Shown here in pieces: positions 36,023 through 47,273 of a stretch of DNA of 64,000 nt (positions are counted from its first letter, which is position 1; each line of letters opens with the position of its first letter). This stretch comes from Humulus lupulus. Lineage: Eukaryota > Streptophyta > Magnoliopsida > Rosales > Cannabaceae. A program made the position numbers and the translations under genes. The DNA is taken from positions 279,444,122-279,508,121 of the forward strand of contig NC_084795.1 in NCBI RefSeq assembly GCF_963169125.1. The letters run 5' to 3'. The notes under the pieces are model-generated. The model saw only the letters and a list, made by a program, of their open reading frames with translations. It made no database searches and was not told the origin of the DNA.

Positions 36023-38772
36023 TGTTGGGAATGAGTTTCCTAATACGTAGCGAAATGATGGTGGGGTTGGCCCAGTGTACAACAACAAATTGTGTAACAT
36101 ATTTAAACTACCTTTAAATATGCGGATCCATTAATATACATACATTAATCATAAGCAAGTTAAGAATAGAAAGCATACCTCTTGAAGCCTATCAAGTGTC
36201 TTTACTATCTTTTCGTAATAAGAACGGTCTTCATGTCCAAGCTACTCCCAGGTACTCACACCAAGAACTTCCACAACGTTCTCTACACCTCAAGAAGTGT
36301 GTGGGCACTTAGAGAATGAAGGATAGTTTATTTGTGATTCGGCTTGATGTACTCAACACATGAGATAAAGAGAATAGGCCTGAGAATTGGTTCTTTATTT
36401 TTTAGGAAGAGAAAAGTATCATTCTATTTTTCACATAGCGAATAGACTTCGTTGTCTGAGTTATCTGTATATTTTCTGATTAGTCATACTTAAAAGAAAA
36501 TATTCAAACTTAAAAAATAAATTTGTAACCAACTTACAATTTAATTTTTAATTAATTAATTATTTTATTAATAAAAATATCCAAAAACTAATTTTTTGAA
36601 TTATCCATTAATTAATTAATTAAATAAATAAAATTGAAAATCTTATCCCTGAAAAAATAGCAGTACACGCGGACTGTGTGTGCATATGTACCACTAGGGG
36701 TGAGCATCGGTCGGTTTTGGCGGTTTTTTCATAACATAAAATCCAGAATTCAGTTTTCGGTCTGGATTGGTGCAATCCAAAAACCGACCGACCAAACCAG
36801 TTAAAAAGAAAAAACCTACCATTTTGGACCACTGTTTTGTCGGTTAAACCGACCAAACCGAATTTCTTATTTATTTTTAATTTTTTTTTTAAAGTTTTAA
36901 TTAAAAAAACTAAAAATTTTGGATTGTTGGAATCCATTTTTGTGCATTTTTAAAACATAAATATATAGAACATAATTTCATATTTTTTTTATTTAATAAT
37001 TATATAATATTATATTATTATATATTATATTGTTCGGTCGGTTTCGGTTCTGTCGGTAGGTTCAGACAAAATTTTCAAACCGACCGAACAGTAGCGGTTT
37101 GCGCCGTTGGCGGTTTTTTTGGTGTTCAGTTTCGATTTTTTCGATGTTCGGAAGGTCGATGTATACGGTTTTTTCGGTTTTTCGGATTTTGTGCTCAACC
37201 CTATGTACCACCCCTATTTTTAGGGATATTTGATTTTTCTATTTTTATTTAATTATTTATTCATACTACTTTGTCAGATAAAAATCTAACAACCTGATAA
37301 CTAATTCAAATTTGAATTCAAATTTAAATTAAATATTTTTTTAACTAATTATCAAATATAATTAATTGTTTGAATAAATATTAATCTTCTAAATTCAAAT
37401 TCAATTTGAACTTATCAGATTATTATCTCTCACTCAAATAAAGATATTTAATTAATTATACCAATTAATTAAATCCAATATTTTTGAAAATAAATATTTA
37501 ATTTATTATCATTTCAAAAATTAGAATTAATTATTTAATTAAATTTCGAAATTAATTTAATTATTTAATATAATTTCAAAAATTATACAATAATTAAATA
37601 TTAATTAATTTTGTTAATTACAACTAATTTGTAATTAATTAATTATTCAATATTATCATATAATTACTTATTTGGCTCGAAGAACAAATTTCTTCTTAAA
37701 TATGTCTTTCAACTATTTTTCCCTTCATATCAACTCTTAACTTGAATAGTGTTGATAGAGCCGCTGTGAGGACCTATGGTCCTATAATTCCAAGCTCCAA
37801 TAAATTTGAGATTATTAATTAAACTCTTTAATTAAATAATATTAATTTATTAATCTCATGATTATTCCACTGTAAATATGAGGCTGCATTCCTGTAATTA
37901 TAGACATTTCATTTACTGAGTACTTTATAATTATAAAGTGTCCATTAATATAATCATTGCATGCAAATTGATCATCTAATAATGGTTCATAATTAATCGG
38001 GAATAAAATTGCCGTTTTACCCTTTTAATTATCTCTTGTTTCCTTAAGTACCATTGACTTTACTAGTAAAGGTTAATTCATAACTAAATTATGAATTTGA
38101 GCTCAATAACATTTCAGTCCCAAAAGTGAACTCTTAAGAGAACCATTATTCAATCTCTTGCGAGAATACATAGATTCAATATCTGTATACTATGTCCTCA
38201 GCCATCTACATTAATGAGTTCCCAAAACAAAAGTTTCTAGCCTGATCATTCTGGCAGACCCTAACTAGTGAATCAAAGAACTCATATAACATAAACAGGA
38301 GTTCATAGTAACTTTAGGATTAAGATCTATTTGTATATGATCATCAGTTGATATATTTAATTAATACTTCGAAACAGTATTTAACTAAGTATTAATAAAC
38401 ATATCTGGTACAGTTCTATATATTCTCTAATATATAAAGTACATCCACTAAAGTGTCCTACCACACTAGTGATCCGGATCTAGATCACATGTATTCATAA
38501 TACTAGTGGATCGTACTTGCAGTAATTAATCTAAAGATTCCATAACTTTATTTTACTGCGAACTATTCAAGTTCATTTATCTCAAACACAATCCTCCCGT
38601 ACTAATACGTGTTTGAGATCACATATATGAACTTAGGAATTTTTCTGATATTTACATAATATTATCACAGAATAATATAGTCCATAAAATATATGCATAC
38701 CAAATTCAATTTATTTATTTATTTAATAAAAAAATGTCTACTACATATGCTTTCAGAGCACAATTCCCAACA
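36023..38772 (-). mobile_element. Solo LTR, TGTTGGGAAT...ATTCCCAACA, copia-like
   Basis: The 8-base inverted ends TGTTGGGA and TCCCAACA and a perfect duplication TATCA (36018-36022 and 38773-38777) fix its limits. After removal of a hAT-like MITE (36695-37203) it is about 2.2 kb. The order of phrases resembles the 3356-5210 LTR in the same orientation (minus), including a 'caacacatgagataaagag' phrase. No domains are present. Confidence 0.87.
36695..37203. mobile_element. hAT-like MITE with TAGGGGTG terminus, copy 2
   Basis: It starts TAGGGGTGAGCA and ends TGCTCAACCCTA. A perfect 8-bp duplication TGTACCAC flanks it at 36687-36694 and 37204-37211. The interior is made of 'cggtcggttttggcggtttt'-like motifs and their complements. 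It is a non-autonomous hAT-type element nested in an LTR nested in another LTR. Confidence 0.87.
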
Positions 38773-39191
38773 TATCAGAACCTCAAAGTGTTAAATCACT
38801 CATCTGATTAGGGCTACACACCCCAGCATGATTATCATAATCTCAAGTGTTAAATAACTCATCTGATTAGAGCTATATGCCCCAGCATGGTTATCAGAAC
38901 CTCAAGGTGTTAATCAGTCATTTGATTAGGATTGAATTAATAGTCATCTATACAAAGGGCAGGGCCTATAAATCATCTATACAAAGGGCAAAGCCCACAA
39001 TCATTATCTGGACTTATTTGCATGCATGAATAGGGCTATTATTGCTAGGCATGCACATTATGATTTAGTAACATGTTATTACTATTCATGAGCATATTGA
39101 GTTTTCTTGCTGAGCTGCGGATCACGGGTGCTATGTGGTGCAGGTAAAGGCAAAAAAAAGTTGGACCATCCTTGAATTTGAGAGCTTAGGT

Positions 39192-41376
39192 GTAACGACC
39201 TGAATTTGCTAATCAGGCTTAGGAGCCTTGATTAGTGCGCCTGGAGGGAAATAAGTGGGTTAATGTGCTTATATGTGAATTTATGTGTATATGATTATGA
39301 TGCATGTTTAATTGAGTTAAATGTGCATGTGGGCTCCGTTTGAGTATTAGGGGCATAAATGTGATAAATGAGATATATGTTGTATATGTGTGATATGTCT
39401 GTACAGCACGATCCGAGACAGTCCTGGGGAGCGGTTAGCCGGAGAGTCACAACGGGGTTGAGGTTTGGACTCGGGGTGAGTCAAGGGGTAATTTGGGTAT
39501 CAGATGAGTTATGGGGTTATTGGGACATGAAAATAAATATTTGGAGATATATTTGAGGATAGAATGTCTAGGCAGGAATATTTGGGGAATTTACCATTTT
39601 ACCCTCGGGGATGTTTTGGTACCCCGAGCCTTGAGGTAACCATATAGATTTAAGCTGAATAAAACAAAATAGAGGAATGGTTTAGAAACTTAAGGAACCA
39701 ACCTTAACTTATTCTTCCCAATTGAAGTTAGCTTCTACCTCTTTCTCTCCTTCACTCTCTAAGGTTTTCAAAGGGAATTCTTGGTGCAAGCTAGCATAAG
39801 CAAGGAATTTAGCTGTGATAACTTAGGAGCTTAAGGCTTGAGGATTAAGGTTCAACTTCAGAGGTTTAAATCAGCAAGAGGTAAGCTTTTTCATGGAAGT
39901 TATGTTCAAGTTTCAGCTATGTTTCCAAGCTTTGCATGTGGGTAGAATCAAGGCTATTTTTGGGTATTCTAGTTGTATTTTTGGAGCAGATTTCTGTTGG
40001 GTTTTAGTGTTGATATTGGGCTGGAATGATGGTGTTATTATCTAGGATTGTTAGCTTGATTTTGGTGGGAATTGGCTTGAAGAAAGGATAGAAAACTGAT
40101 GTGGAAATCTGGGTTCGTTGTGGGCGCCGCGGCCCTAAGAAGGGTGCGCCGCGGCCCGCGTGCGCGCGCGGCCATGGGAGGCCGAGAGATTCATGCACGC
40201 CGCGGCCCATGTGGGGGTCAGTGGGGAGCTAGCCTCTGTTTCGAGGCTAGCCGCAGCTCTAGTGGGTGGGGTCGCGGCCCTTAGTGCTAGTTTGGGGTTT
40301 TTAGGCTTGGGAACCTAAGGGGTAAGGCTCGGGATGGATTTTATCACCCAGATTGATAGAATTCAAGGTCCCGGAGGTTAGGGTTATGGCTCGAAGTTAT
40401 TTATTGGTTTGGAACTTGATGGACGGATATTGTTAATGTATTGTGACTAGGGTTTCGACGAGGCTCACGTTAGAGGACTGTGCTTGGGGCATCGGTGCTC
40501 AGGAAGCTCGGAACTCAGGTAAGAAAACCCCTGTTTCCATAGAGCCTGTGTGCAGGGCTGAGCCCAATGTGTTGAATAGAAATGATATGCAGGGCCGAGC
40601 CCTATATGCTAGAACTGCATAGTGTAGCTCTTTATCTATTTATGCTTGAATTCTGTACTTATTGATATATCATGTTTGATATTATGTGAGTGATCGGCAT
40701 GAGCCAGGAACGGTGTAGACCGAGAATGACCTGGGGCCGGGAACGGCGTCAAGCACGTTGAGTGCAAGGCCGAGAACGGCAAGGGGCCGGAAGCAGCGTT
40801 GAGCACGTGGGGTGCGAGTTGCCAGGGCGAGTCCCTAAAAGGATACCTGGGATATCCTCACGGCGTGGTCCGCGAACCCAGGGCTTGGTAAACGCCTGGG
40901 ACGGCTAGGCCGTATGTGTTTAGCCATTAATGGCCAGTTTATATGCTTGACTTGTGTATTGCATATGTTATCTGTTATGGGTTTTCTTGCTGGGCTTCGG
41001 CTCACAGATGTTCTGTGGTGCAGGTAAGGGTAAAGAGAAGATCAACCAACCATGAGTACAGCAGGCGTGAGGCGGCGTGTACAGGTTTGGCCAGCCTGGC
41101 TGCCATAGCCAGGGGATTTTGGGTGATGCTTGTAAATGAACTTAGATTTTGTCGTTTAGTCGACTCATAACAGTTTTGTGTTGTAAATATTTTCTGAACT
41201 ATATTTTGGGATCCCAAGTGTAAACTTTTATGATTTGCTATGAAAAACTACTAACTCTAATGTTTTTCTTTTAATTATGGCTTAGTTACACAGTTTGACT
41301 TAAAACCTCGATTAGAGAGTTGAAAGCACGATTTTAAACTCACTTAGTAACGGCTCTAAGGAAGTAGGGCGTTACA
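39192..41376 (+). mobile_element. Solo LTR (TGTAACGACC...GGGCGTTACA) nested in the outer LTR
   Basis: A perfect duplication TTAGG lies at 39187-39191 and 41377-41381. It is 2,185 bp long. It has the most GC-rich palindromic block of the window, at about 40120-40280 (gggcgccgcggccc, gcgccgcggccc, gcgtgcgcgcgcggcc). It is a sister of the chromovirus LTR family, as the shared 'gctgggcttcggctcacagatg' / 'tggtgcaggtaa' region shows. Confidence 0.9.
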
Positions 41377-41690
41377 TTAGGTGGCGATGTGTACATATGC
41401 GGCTACTCGACCGCCACGGCCGAGGGTTTAAAGAGGAACTAGGGTTAAACCCTATTTTGCCGCTTAGGTCTGCTAGTTGTAAATATTTTGTTGTAATTAA
41501 CCTTTAAATTATATTTTTGGGATCCCAATGTATACAGTAAACATTTTAGTGAAACATTACATCTTAACCGAAGCTTTTAACCCTAAACCGCTAATCATAC
41601 TTAGTCACACGATTATGGTCAAATGACTCGATTAGCTTAGCACTATTTAAAATGCACACTATAACGGTCCCTGAAGTTTAGGGCGTTACA

Positions 41691-42498
41691 ACAGCTAACT
41701 TAAGAATTAAAACTTATAGTGCGATAGGTCGAGTCCTTTCCAGTCTTCATATGTATATCATGAGATCTTGATGACAATACAACATTTGTCTCTTATACCA
41801 TTTATAACGCCCCTAATTGTCCATATTTATTAAAATACTAATTTTAATAATAACTTTAAAAAATTACATAATTTGACTGAAAAATACAATGGGTCTTTAT
41901 TGAAAATAAATGCAGAGTTTGGATCCAATGTTTTAAAACCAAAAGAGAATTCAGTGCAGTCTTAAAATAAAGAAATACATCCCACTGATAAATTAACATA
42001 AGAAAAGACTCTAAGGCACTATGACTTTTTGGCACGCATGGCGAGCTAAGTAAGTTTCCAAAAAGTATGTATGTATACTACAGGGAGCCAGTGAATGAGG
42101 AAACAATCTGGAATGCCAGAAAGTCGAAACTTTCTGTGAGCGCGAAAGCGCCTAAGCCTAGCGCGACCGCGCTACTCACCCAAAAAAGGAAGTTTGGTTA
42201 GCTTTATGTTTTGGTTTTGATTTTTGTGTCTCCGATTAGGGGATCTATGTAGAATGGTTTTGGGATTTTTGTGAGGACATTTTGAGTATGAATCAACATT
42301 AAGAAAGGCATGGGTGCATTTATAACAGAGTTTTGGTTTGATATGAAAATTAAGATTTTGGCATTCTATGTTGTGATTAGAGCTCGGTAAGGGAACTTGA
42401 AGGGAATGGAATTATTGATCCTGCTTGGAATTGAGGTAAGAAGAGTGGACACCTGCACGCAGGGTGTACGCTCGACGTACTTAAGAACAGTCTCATGC
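41691..42498. other. Remnant sequence with LTR-like fragment
   Basis: 41691-41811 continues the host sequence split by the insertions to its left. From 41812 the text is another degraded fragment with a GC-palindromic block (gcgcgaaagcgc and gcgcgaccgcgc at about 42138-42173) and an 'aattgaggtaagaagagtg' donor-like site, as in related LTRs. It is truncated at its left and has no gene. Confidence 0.45.
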
Positions 42499-44232
42499 TG
42501 TAGAGTCCAAGAACTTTACTTAGCTAAGTTAGATAGTAGTATTATAGTAATTATAGTATTATCTTTATAACTATAGATTTTCTAAGTTTAACCTATAGTT
42601 TAAGAATATTGATGTTAACCTAAGGTTTGATTAATATGGCTGATATTGAGGATAATATTTATTATACTATAAGGTTTAGATAAGAACCAATAGGATTTTA
42701 AGCACATGTTATGTATGGGTGATTAAAGATTAAGTATTTAGAGGATTAAATTTATCGCAGCTATAGGGGCGATATATCGCAGCACGTAGATACGGAAAAC
42801 ACGAAACGATGCACGTTTGCCTCGGGCATAATGGTCCAGGCGATATATCGCCTATAGGGGGCGATATATCGCCTCCTTCAACATTTTTTGAATGTTTTTG
42901 AAATCATTTTCCATTCAACCCTTCAACCTCTTGATAAGTCCAGCATCTTTTTGAACGAGTCTTCAGCCTCTGCTAAACGACAATTCAAATTATTTTCACT
43001 TAAAAAGCCATTATTTTTATTCAAGTTAAATTAAGATCCTTTCATTCCTAGACTCTATAAATAGGACCTAGTACCCAGCCATTATTCACCTTTTACTCTA
43101 AGTTGCGAGGCTGCAAGTTGCTAGGTGAGTGTGAGAGTGTAAACACTTGGGTTGGGAATCATAAGCTTGATCATCATAAGCTTATCAAACACTTGGGGAA
43201 GTAAGGTTTTATAGTATTTCGGTTCGAGGTTTAGATTGGTCTTACAAGTCTTCAAGGTATTTCCACACTTTAGTTCATTGGTATTATTTTATTTTAAGTT
43301 CTCATAATCTTCTACCAGCCTTCTAACCTTATTCTTATTTTGGTTAGGAAATCTAAGAACTTGCACATAAGTTTTTGGTAAGTATTTTCTCAATGGTTTA
43401 GTCCTTCCATTCCTTTCATTTCTCTTCTTCACTATACTCACTCTTTTTCAAATGGTTCTTAGGAGTGTTCCAAAGTCCCAACTCTGTCCTCTTATCCTGG
43501 TATTTTTGGTAAGGAAAATAGGATAGAATTTATATGTTATATGCTTTTATATGTTATCTTATGTTTTTATGTTATGAAAAATGTTATGTTATGTTATGTA
43601 TGTTTGTAGGCTTGGGCATATGACCCATATGACTAACAAGCCCCAAATGGATTATGGGCATATGACCTGCTTAGCTAGTAGGACCCCACTAATCTAATGG
43701 GCATATGACTTGTTTAGTCTATGGGACCCCAAGTAATAATGGCCATTATAGTATGTGTATGATATAAGTGTTATGTTATGTCTTTTATGTTTCTTATGAA
43801 ATTTTTGTATGTGAACTATGTGTTAGATTTTCCTTCCTGGGCATTAGGCTCATTCTTTTTTGTTTATATGTGCAGGAAAATAGCTATAGTGGCGGGTAAG
43901 GTTCGTGGATGCTTGGGGAATGTGTATCGGTGATGAATGGATTCAAGGAGTCGAGAGTTCGATTTCGAGGATGTAGTCTTTATTTATGGTTTACATGTAT
44001 TTTTCCGCACTTGTTATGTAATCTTTTTTTTTATTTTAAATTATGTTTTGTTTTGTTTTGTTTTTAAAACAATGGGATCCCATATCCTAACCTAAATTTT
44101 ATGTAAGTTTAACTCTTATTTTTACAAGTTTCTTAATAAAGTTATGGTATTTTCACTTGCAAGTTTTGTTAAGGATTAGTATGTATAGTTTTCGTTAGTG
44201 GTCCAAAAGTCTAGAGTAGTTGGGTCATTACA
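42499..44232 (+). mobile_element. Family-B solo LTR
   Basis: It starts TGTAGAGTCC, ends GGGTCATTACA, and has near-matching duplications CATGC (42494-42498) and CATGT (44233-44237). It is 1,734 bp. It has three GCGATATATCGC palindromes (42769, 42839 and 42861) and a 'ctctataaataggacctag' TATA region at about 43049. A tandem 'gggcatatgacc' motif lies at 43615-43735. Confidence 0.86.
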
Positions 44233-45060
44233 CATGTATATGTCATAAGTATGATTATGTTTTAAGTTATGCAAGTTATGTGTATTCGTGATATGTATGT
44301 GTATGTTGTATGTTTTGCGTGACATGCTTACGATATGGTAATTTGCATGTTTACATTACGATAAATTACATGCTTATGATATGTTAAAATGCATGCTTAC
44401 GTTTTCGTGCTTAGTTGCACACTTGACCAGAATATTATTGGTCTACAGCTGGAGTGATTCCAGTATGGTATGATATGTTATTCTAGTTATATTTTTTATA
44501 TGATTTATTTTGATTGTGAATATGTTATGTTGTAGTTACATCTTGTTTTATGGATAGATTGTGTATGTTTAGTATTGCTATGAATATAATATATTTGTTA
44601 TATGTTGTTTTAGTATGGGTTGGAGGGTTGTGTCCTACACGGCTCTTCTTACTGGGCATTAGCTCACAGGTACTCTGTGTTGCAAGTGCCATATTTTGAT
44701 TTATTTCGTGGTGATGAGCAAAGTCCAATCCAGAAACGAATGTATATCATGAGAGCCATTCAACCTTGCTACGATCAAAGGGGCATTATCGCCAAAGTTT
44801 TACTTTACATTGTTATTCACATGGTTTTAAAGATGTTTTAATGTGATTTGAAACCAGAAATAGTTTTGTTTGTTTACTAACATAAAAATTAATGTTTTAT
44901 TTTAAATTATTGACATTCGAATACTGGATGTTTTAAATAAGACTCTTTTAATGAAGTTTTATGCATTACTTATTCTATCATTTGGTTTTCGATCTTTAAA
45001 ATGATTTGAAATGACTAGTACCCTGGTGTGGTCTCATGGTTAGGATTACGAAACGTTACA
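44233..45060 (+). mobile_element. 3' part of a plus-strand LTR
   Basis: The region has the 'ctgggcattagctcacaggt' and 'gttgcaagtgcc' phrases of the LTR families above and ends ACGTTACA at 45060. It probably joins the fragment left of 42499, interrupted by the family-B LTR. A hAT-like MITE follows at 45067. No coding sequence. Confidence 0.55.
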
Positions 45061-45066
45061 TTCAAG

Positions 45067-45563
45067 TAGGGGTGCACACGGGTCGGGTTTCGGGTTCAGG
45101 TTTTACGGGTTTCGGGTTGAGAAAAATGGTACCGAAACCAATTCAAAATTTTCAGGTTTTTTCGGGTTTCGGGTTTTATTCGGGTTTGGGTTTGATTCGG
45201 GTTGGGCTGGGCCATTTGTGTTTTGGGCTGAAAAACCAAATTTTGTAAAAATACCATTTTTTACACTTTTTTTTTTCAAGAATACCATTTTTTCTTCAAA
45301 AATACCATCTTTTCGGATTTTGGGTTGGACTGGGCAAATTGGGTTTTGGGCCGAAAATCCAAATTTTGCAAAAATACCATTTTTTTACACTTTTTTCAAA
45401 AATACCATTTTTTCAAATTTTGGGTTTGAACTCGAACCCGACCCGACTTTTGTCAGGTTCGGGTTGGATTTAACCCGAATCCAATGGGTTTTCCCAAAAA
45501 CCGGGTTTTCGGGTTGCGGGTCGGGCGGGTTTGCGGGTTTTTCGGGTCAAATGTTCACCCCTA
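45067..45563. mobile_element. hAT-like MITE with TAGGGGTG termini, copy 3
   Basis: It starts TAGGGGTGCACA and ends TGTTCACCCCTA. A perfect 8-bp duplication CATTCAAG lies at 45059-45066 and 45564-45571. The interior is 'cgggtcgggtttcgggttc' motifs. The three MITEs share termini but differ in interior sequence. Confidence 0.87.
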
Positions 45564-46922
45564 CATTCAAGGTCGATTCCTAGACTCCAGGACCACAAAT
45601 TCTACTAAACTGGGTAGTAGAATCCTTCCCGAGCCCTTAGGTTTGAGTTCCTGTACTCAAAAACCCCTTTTGGCTAACTTTCCCAATTAGAGTCGCGATG
45701 CCCCTCACTAAGAGTCACAACACTCTACAAGTCAGAGAACCCCCCAAACTATCTCCCTAAACAAGCGCCGCGACGCTCTACAAGTCAGAGAACCCCCCAA
45801 ACTATCTCCCTGGACATGCGCTGCGGCGCAGCCCACCAGGCACCAAGCCGTTCATGCGGGCCGCGGCGCTCCAAGAACAGCGCCGTGGCGCAACCCCGCG
45901 AACCCAGATTTTCAACATTTTCCAGCTATTTCCTCTTAACCAAAATTCCTAAAAACAGTCCCAAGTCCTAACTGAGCCTAGGACTCTTAATAACACAACA
46001 TAAGCAACAAAACCAAGCCAAAAACCAAGCCAAAACCTTATTTCATCTCAAAATTCAAACCACAAGACAGACCTCATAAAACTTAAACCACACCAGAAAT
46101 TCATTAAGAAAGCATATTATGAATCCTTACCTCAGCTGTGCATTACGACCCTAAGCTGCCCTAATCAAATTCTATCTCCACTTCCTTCAATTCCCAAGCT
46201 TTAACCTCCAAAAATTCAAAGGTCTCCCAAGTACTCCAAGGAGAAAGAGATAACTGAGAGAGAGAAAGAGAGCTGAGCTGAGAGTAGTGTTTGAGTGAAT
46301 GACTCAGTTTCAGAAAGCTTCTAAGTGATTAGGTTGTTCCAAGGCTAGGGAAAAGACCAACTTACCCTTGGCCTTTACCTTAGTTCTTTAATGTCCCCAA
46401 GGGCAAAATTTGTCGTTTGCCACCATTTTCCCGCTAAACCTCAAATTTCATTTAAAACTCCCAATCAATCCCACTAATCTTCCAAAAACTAATATTTTCC
46501 CTCAATTATAACTCATACTCCAATACCCTCAGTAATTCACCAAATTACTGAAATACTCCTAGGCTCACCCCGAGCTGAGTATTAATCCCCGACGTGACTT
46601 TTTCGCCAAATTGCTCACAAAGATAGCCTCATGCCACATATCTCAAATATATTCACATAATAATGTGGTCACATTCACAAAGCACATATAATTACAATTA
46701 TACTCTCAATGGGTCAAAATTACGAAAATGCCATTTTTCATCAAAACAAGCCCACAATCACATTTAATACACATAAGCATACATGCAGTCATATTATAAT
46801 ACATCTCATATATTTCACATAATCACACACATATTCAATTAAATTCATATATAAATCCATTTATGCCCTCCCAACACGCTAATCAAGGCACTAAGCATTA
46901 TTAACAAATTTGGGACGTTACA
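45564..46922 (-). mobile_element. LTR fragment in minus orientation
   Basis: Reading leftwards from 46922 it begins TGTAACGTCCCAAATTTG, like the LTR families on the plus strand. It includes a GC-palindrome block (about 45900-45690: gcgccgtggcgc, ggccgcggcgct, gcgctgcggcgc). It stops near 45564, with only the first half present. No right-hand duplication was found. Confidence 0.65.
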
Positions 46923-47217
46923 AAGTGACTCGTGAACTAGGCCTCGTTAACGATCGAACCACGTAAAAAAACATGTGTTGTGATTCATTTACTAGCTCTC
47001 TTCTCATTTTATTAGTTGGCAGAAAATTGAGTCAACAATAATTATTTTATATAATTTAAATTAATCTTTTTATAAATAAAAAGTATTACTTAATTTATAA
47101 TAGATTAAAATACTAATAATACTTTTAAATATATCAAGAAAATGATAATCTTAAATTAATAAGAATGATTTTAAATAATAATTATAGTAGTAGTAGTAAT
47201 AGTCAGCAATATAATAT
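46923..47217. other. Short AT-rich gap with LTR-debris appearance
   Basis: It holds 'gaaccacgtaaaaaaacatg', often seen in LTR U5 regions, then AT-rich text. No gene is seen. Confidence 0.35.
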
Positions 47218-47273
47218 CTCAACTAATCCCTAAAAATAGGGATAATTTACTTAAATATTACTTTTTGACACAT

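Larger units (their letters stand above)
35863..38940. repeat. 59-bp tandem repeat, six copies, split by an LTR
   Basis: The unit begins tcactcatctgattagggct and is exactly 59 bp in copies 1-3 (starting 35863, 35922 and 35981). The 2.75-kb LTR sits in copy 3. Copies 4-6 start at 38796, 38855 and 38914. The last copy is degenerate. It lies in the same region of the LTR as other repeats in sister families. Confidence 0.88.
34116..41690 (+). mobile_element. Solo LTR (TGTAATGACCCAAATTT...GGGCGTTACA) with two nested LTRs
   Basis: The outer LTR has near-matching duplications ACAGT (34111-34115) and ACAGC (41691-41695). Subtracting the inserts at 36023-38772 and 39192-41376 leaves about 2.6 kb, similar to related LTRs. 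It carries its own palindromic block of GTAGCGCTAC type (35010-35125) and an array of 59-bp repeats (35863-36022 continuing 38773-38935). There are no coding domains. Confidence 0.82.

Noticed and set aside
35863..38940. A CRISPR-like array of regular repeats
   Set aside because: The units are directly tandem without unique spacers and lie in a plant LTR.
45036..45583. Phe/Gly-rich open frames on both strands
   Set aside because: They are translations of the repeated motifs within a hAT-like MITE.
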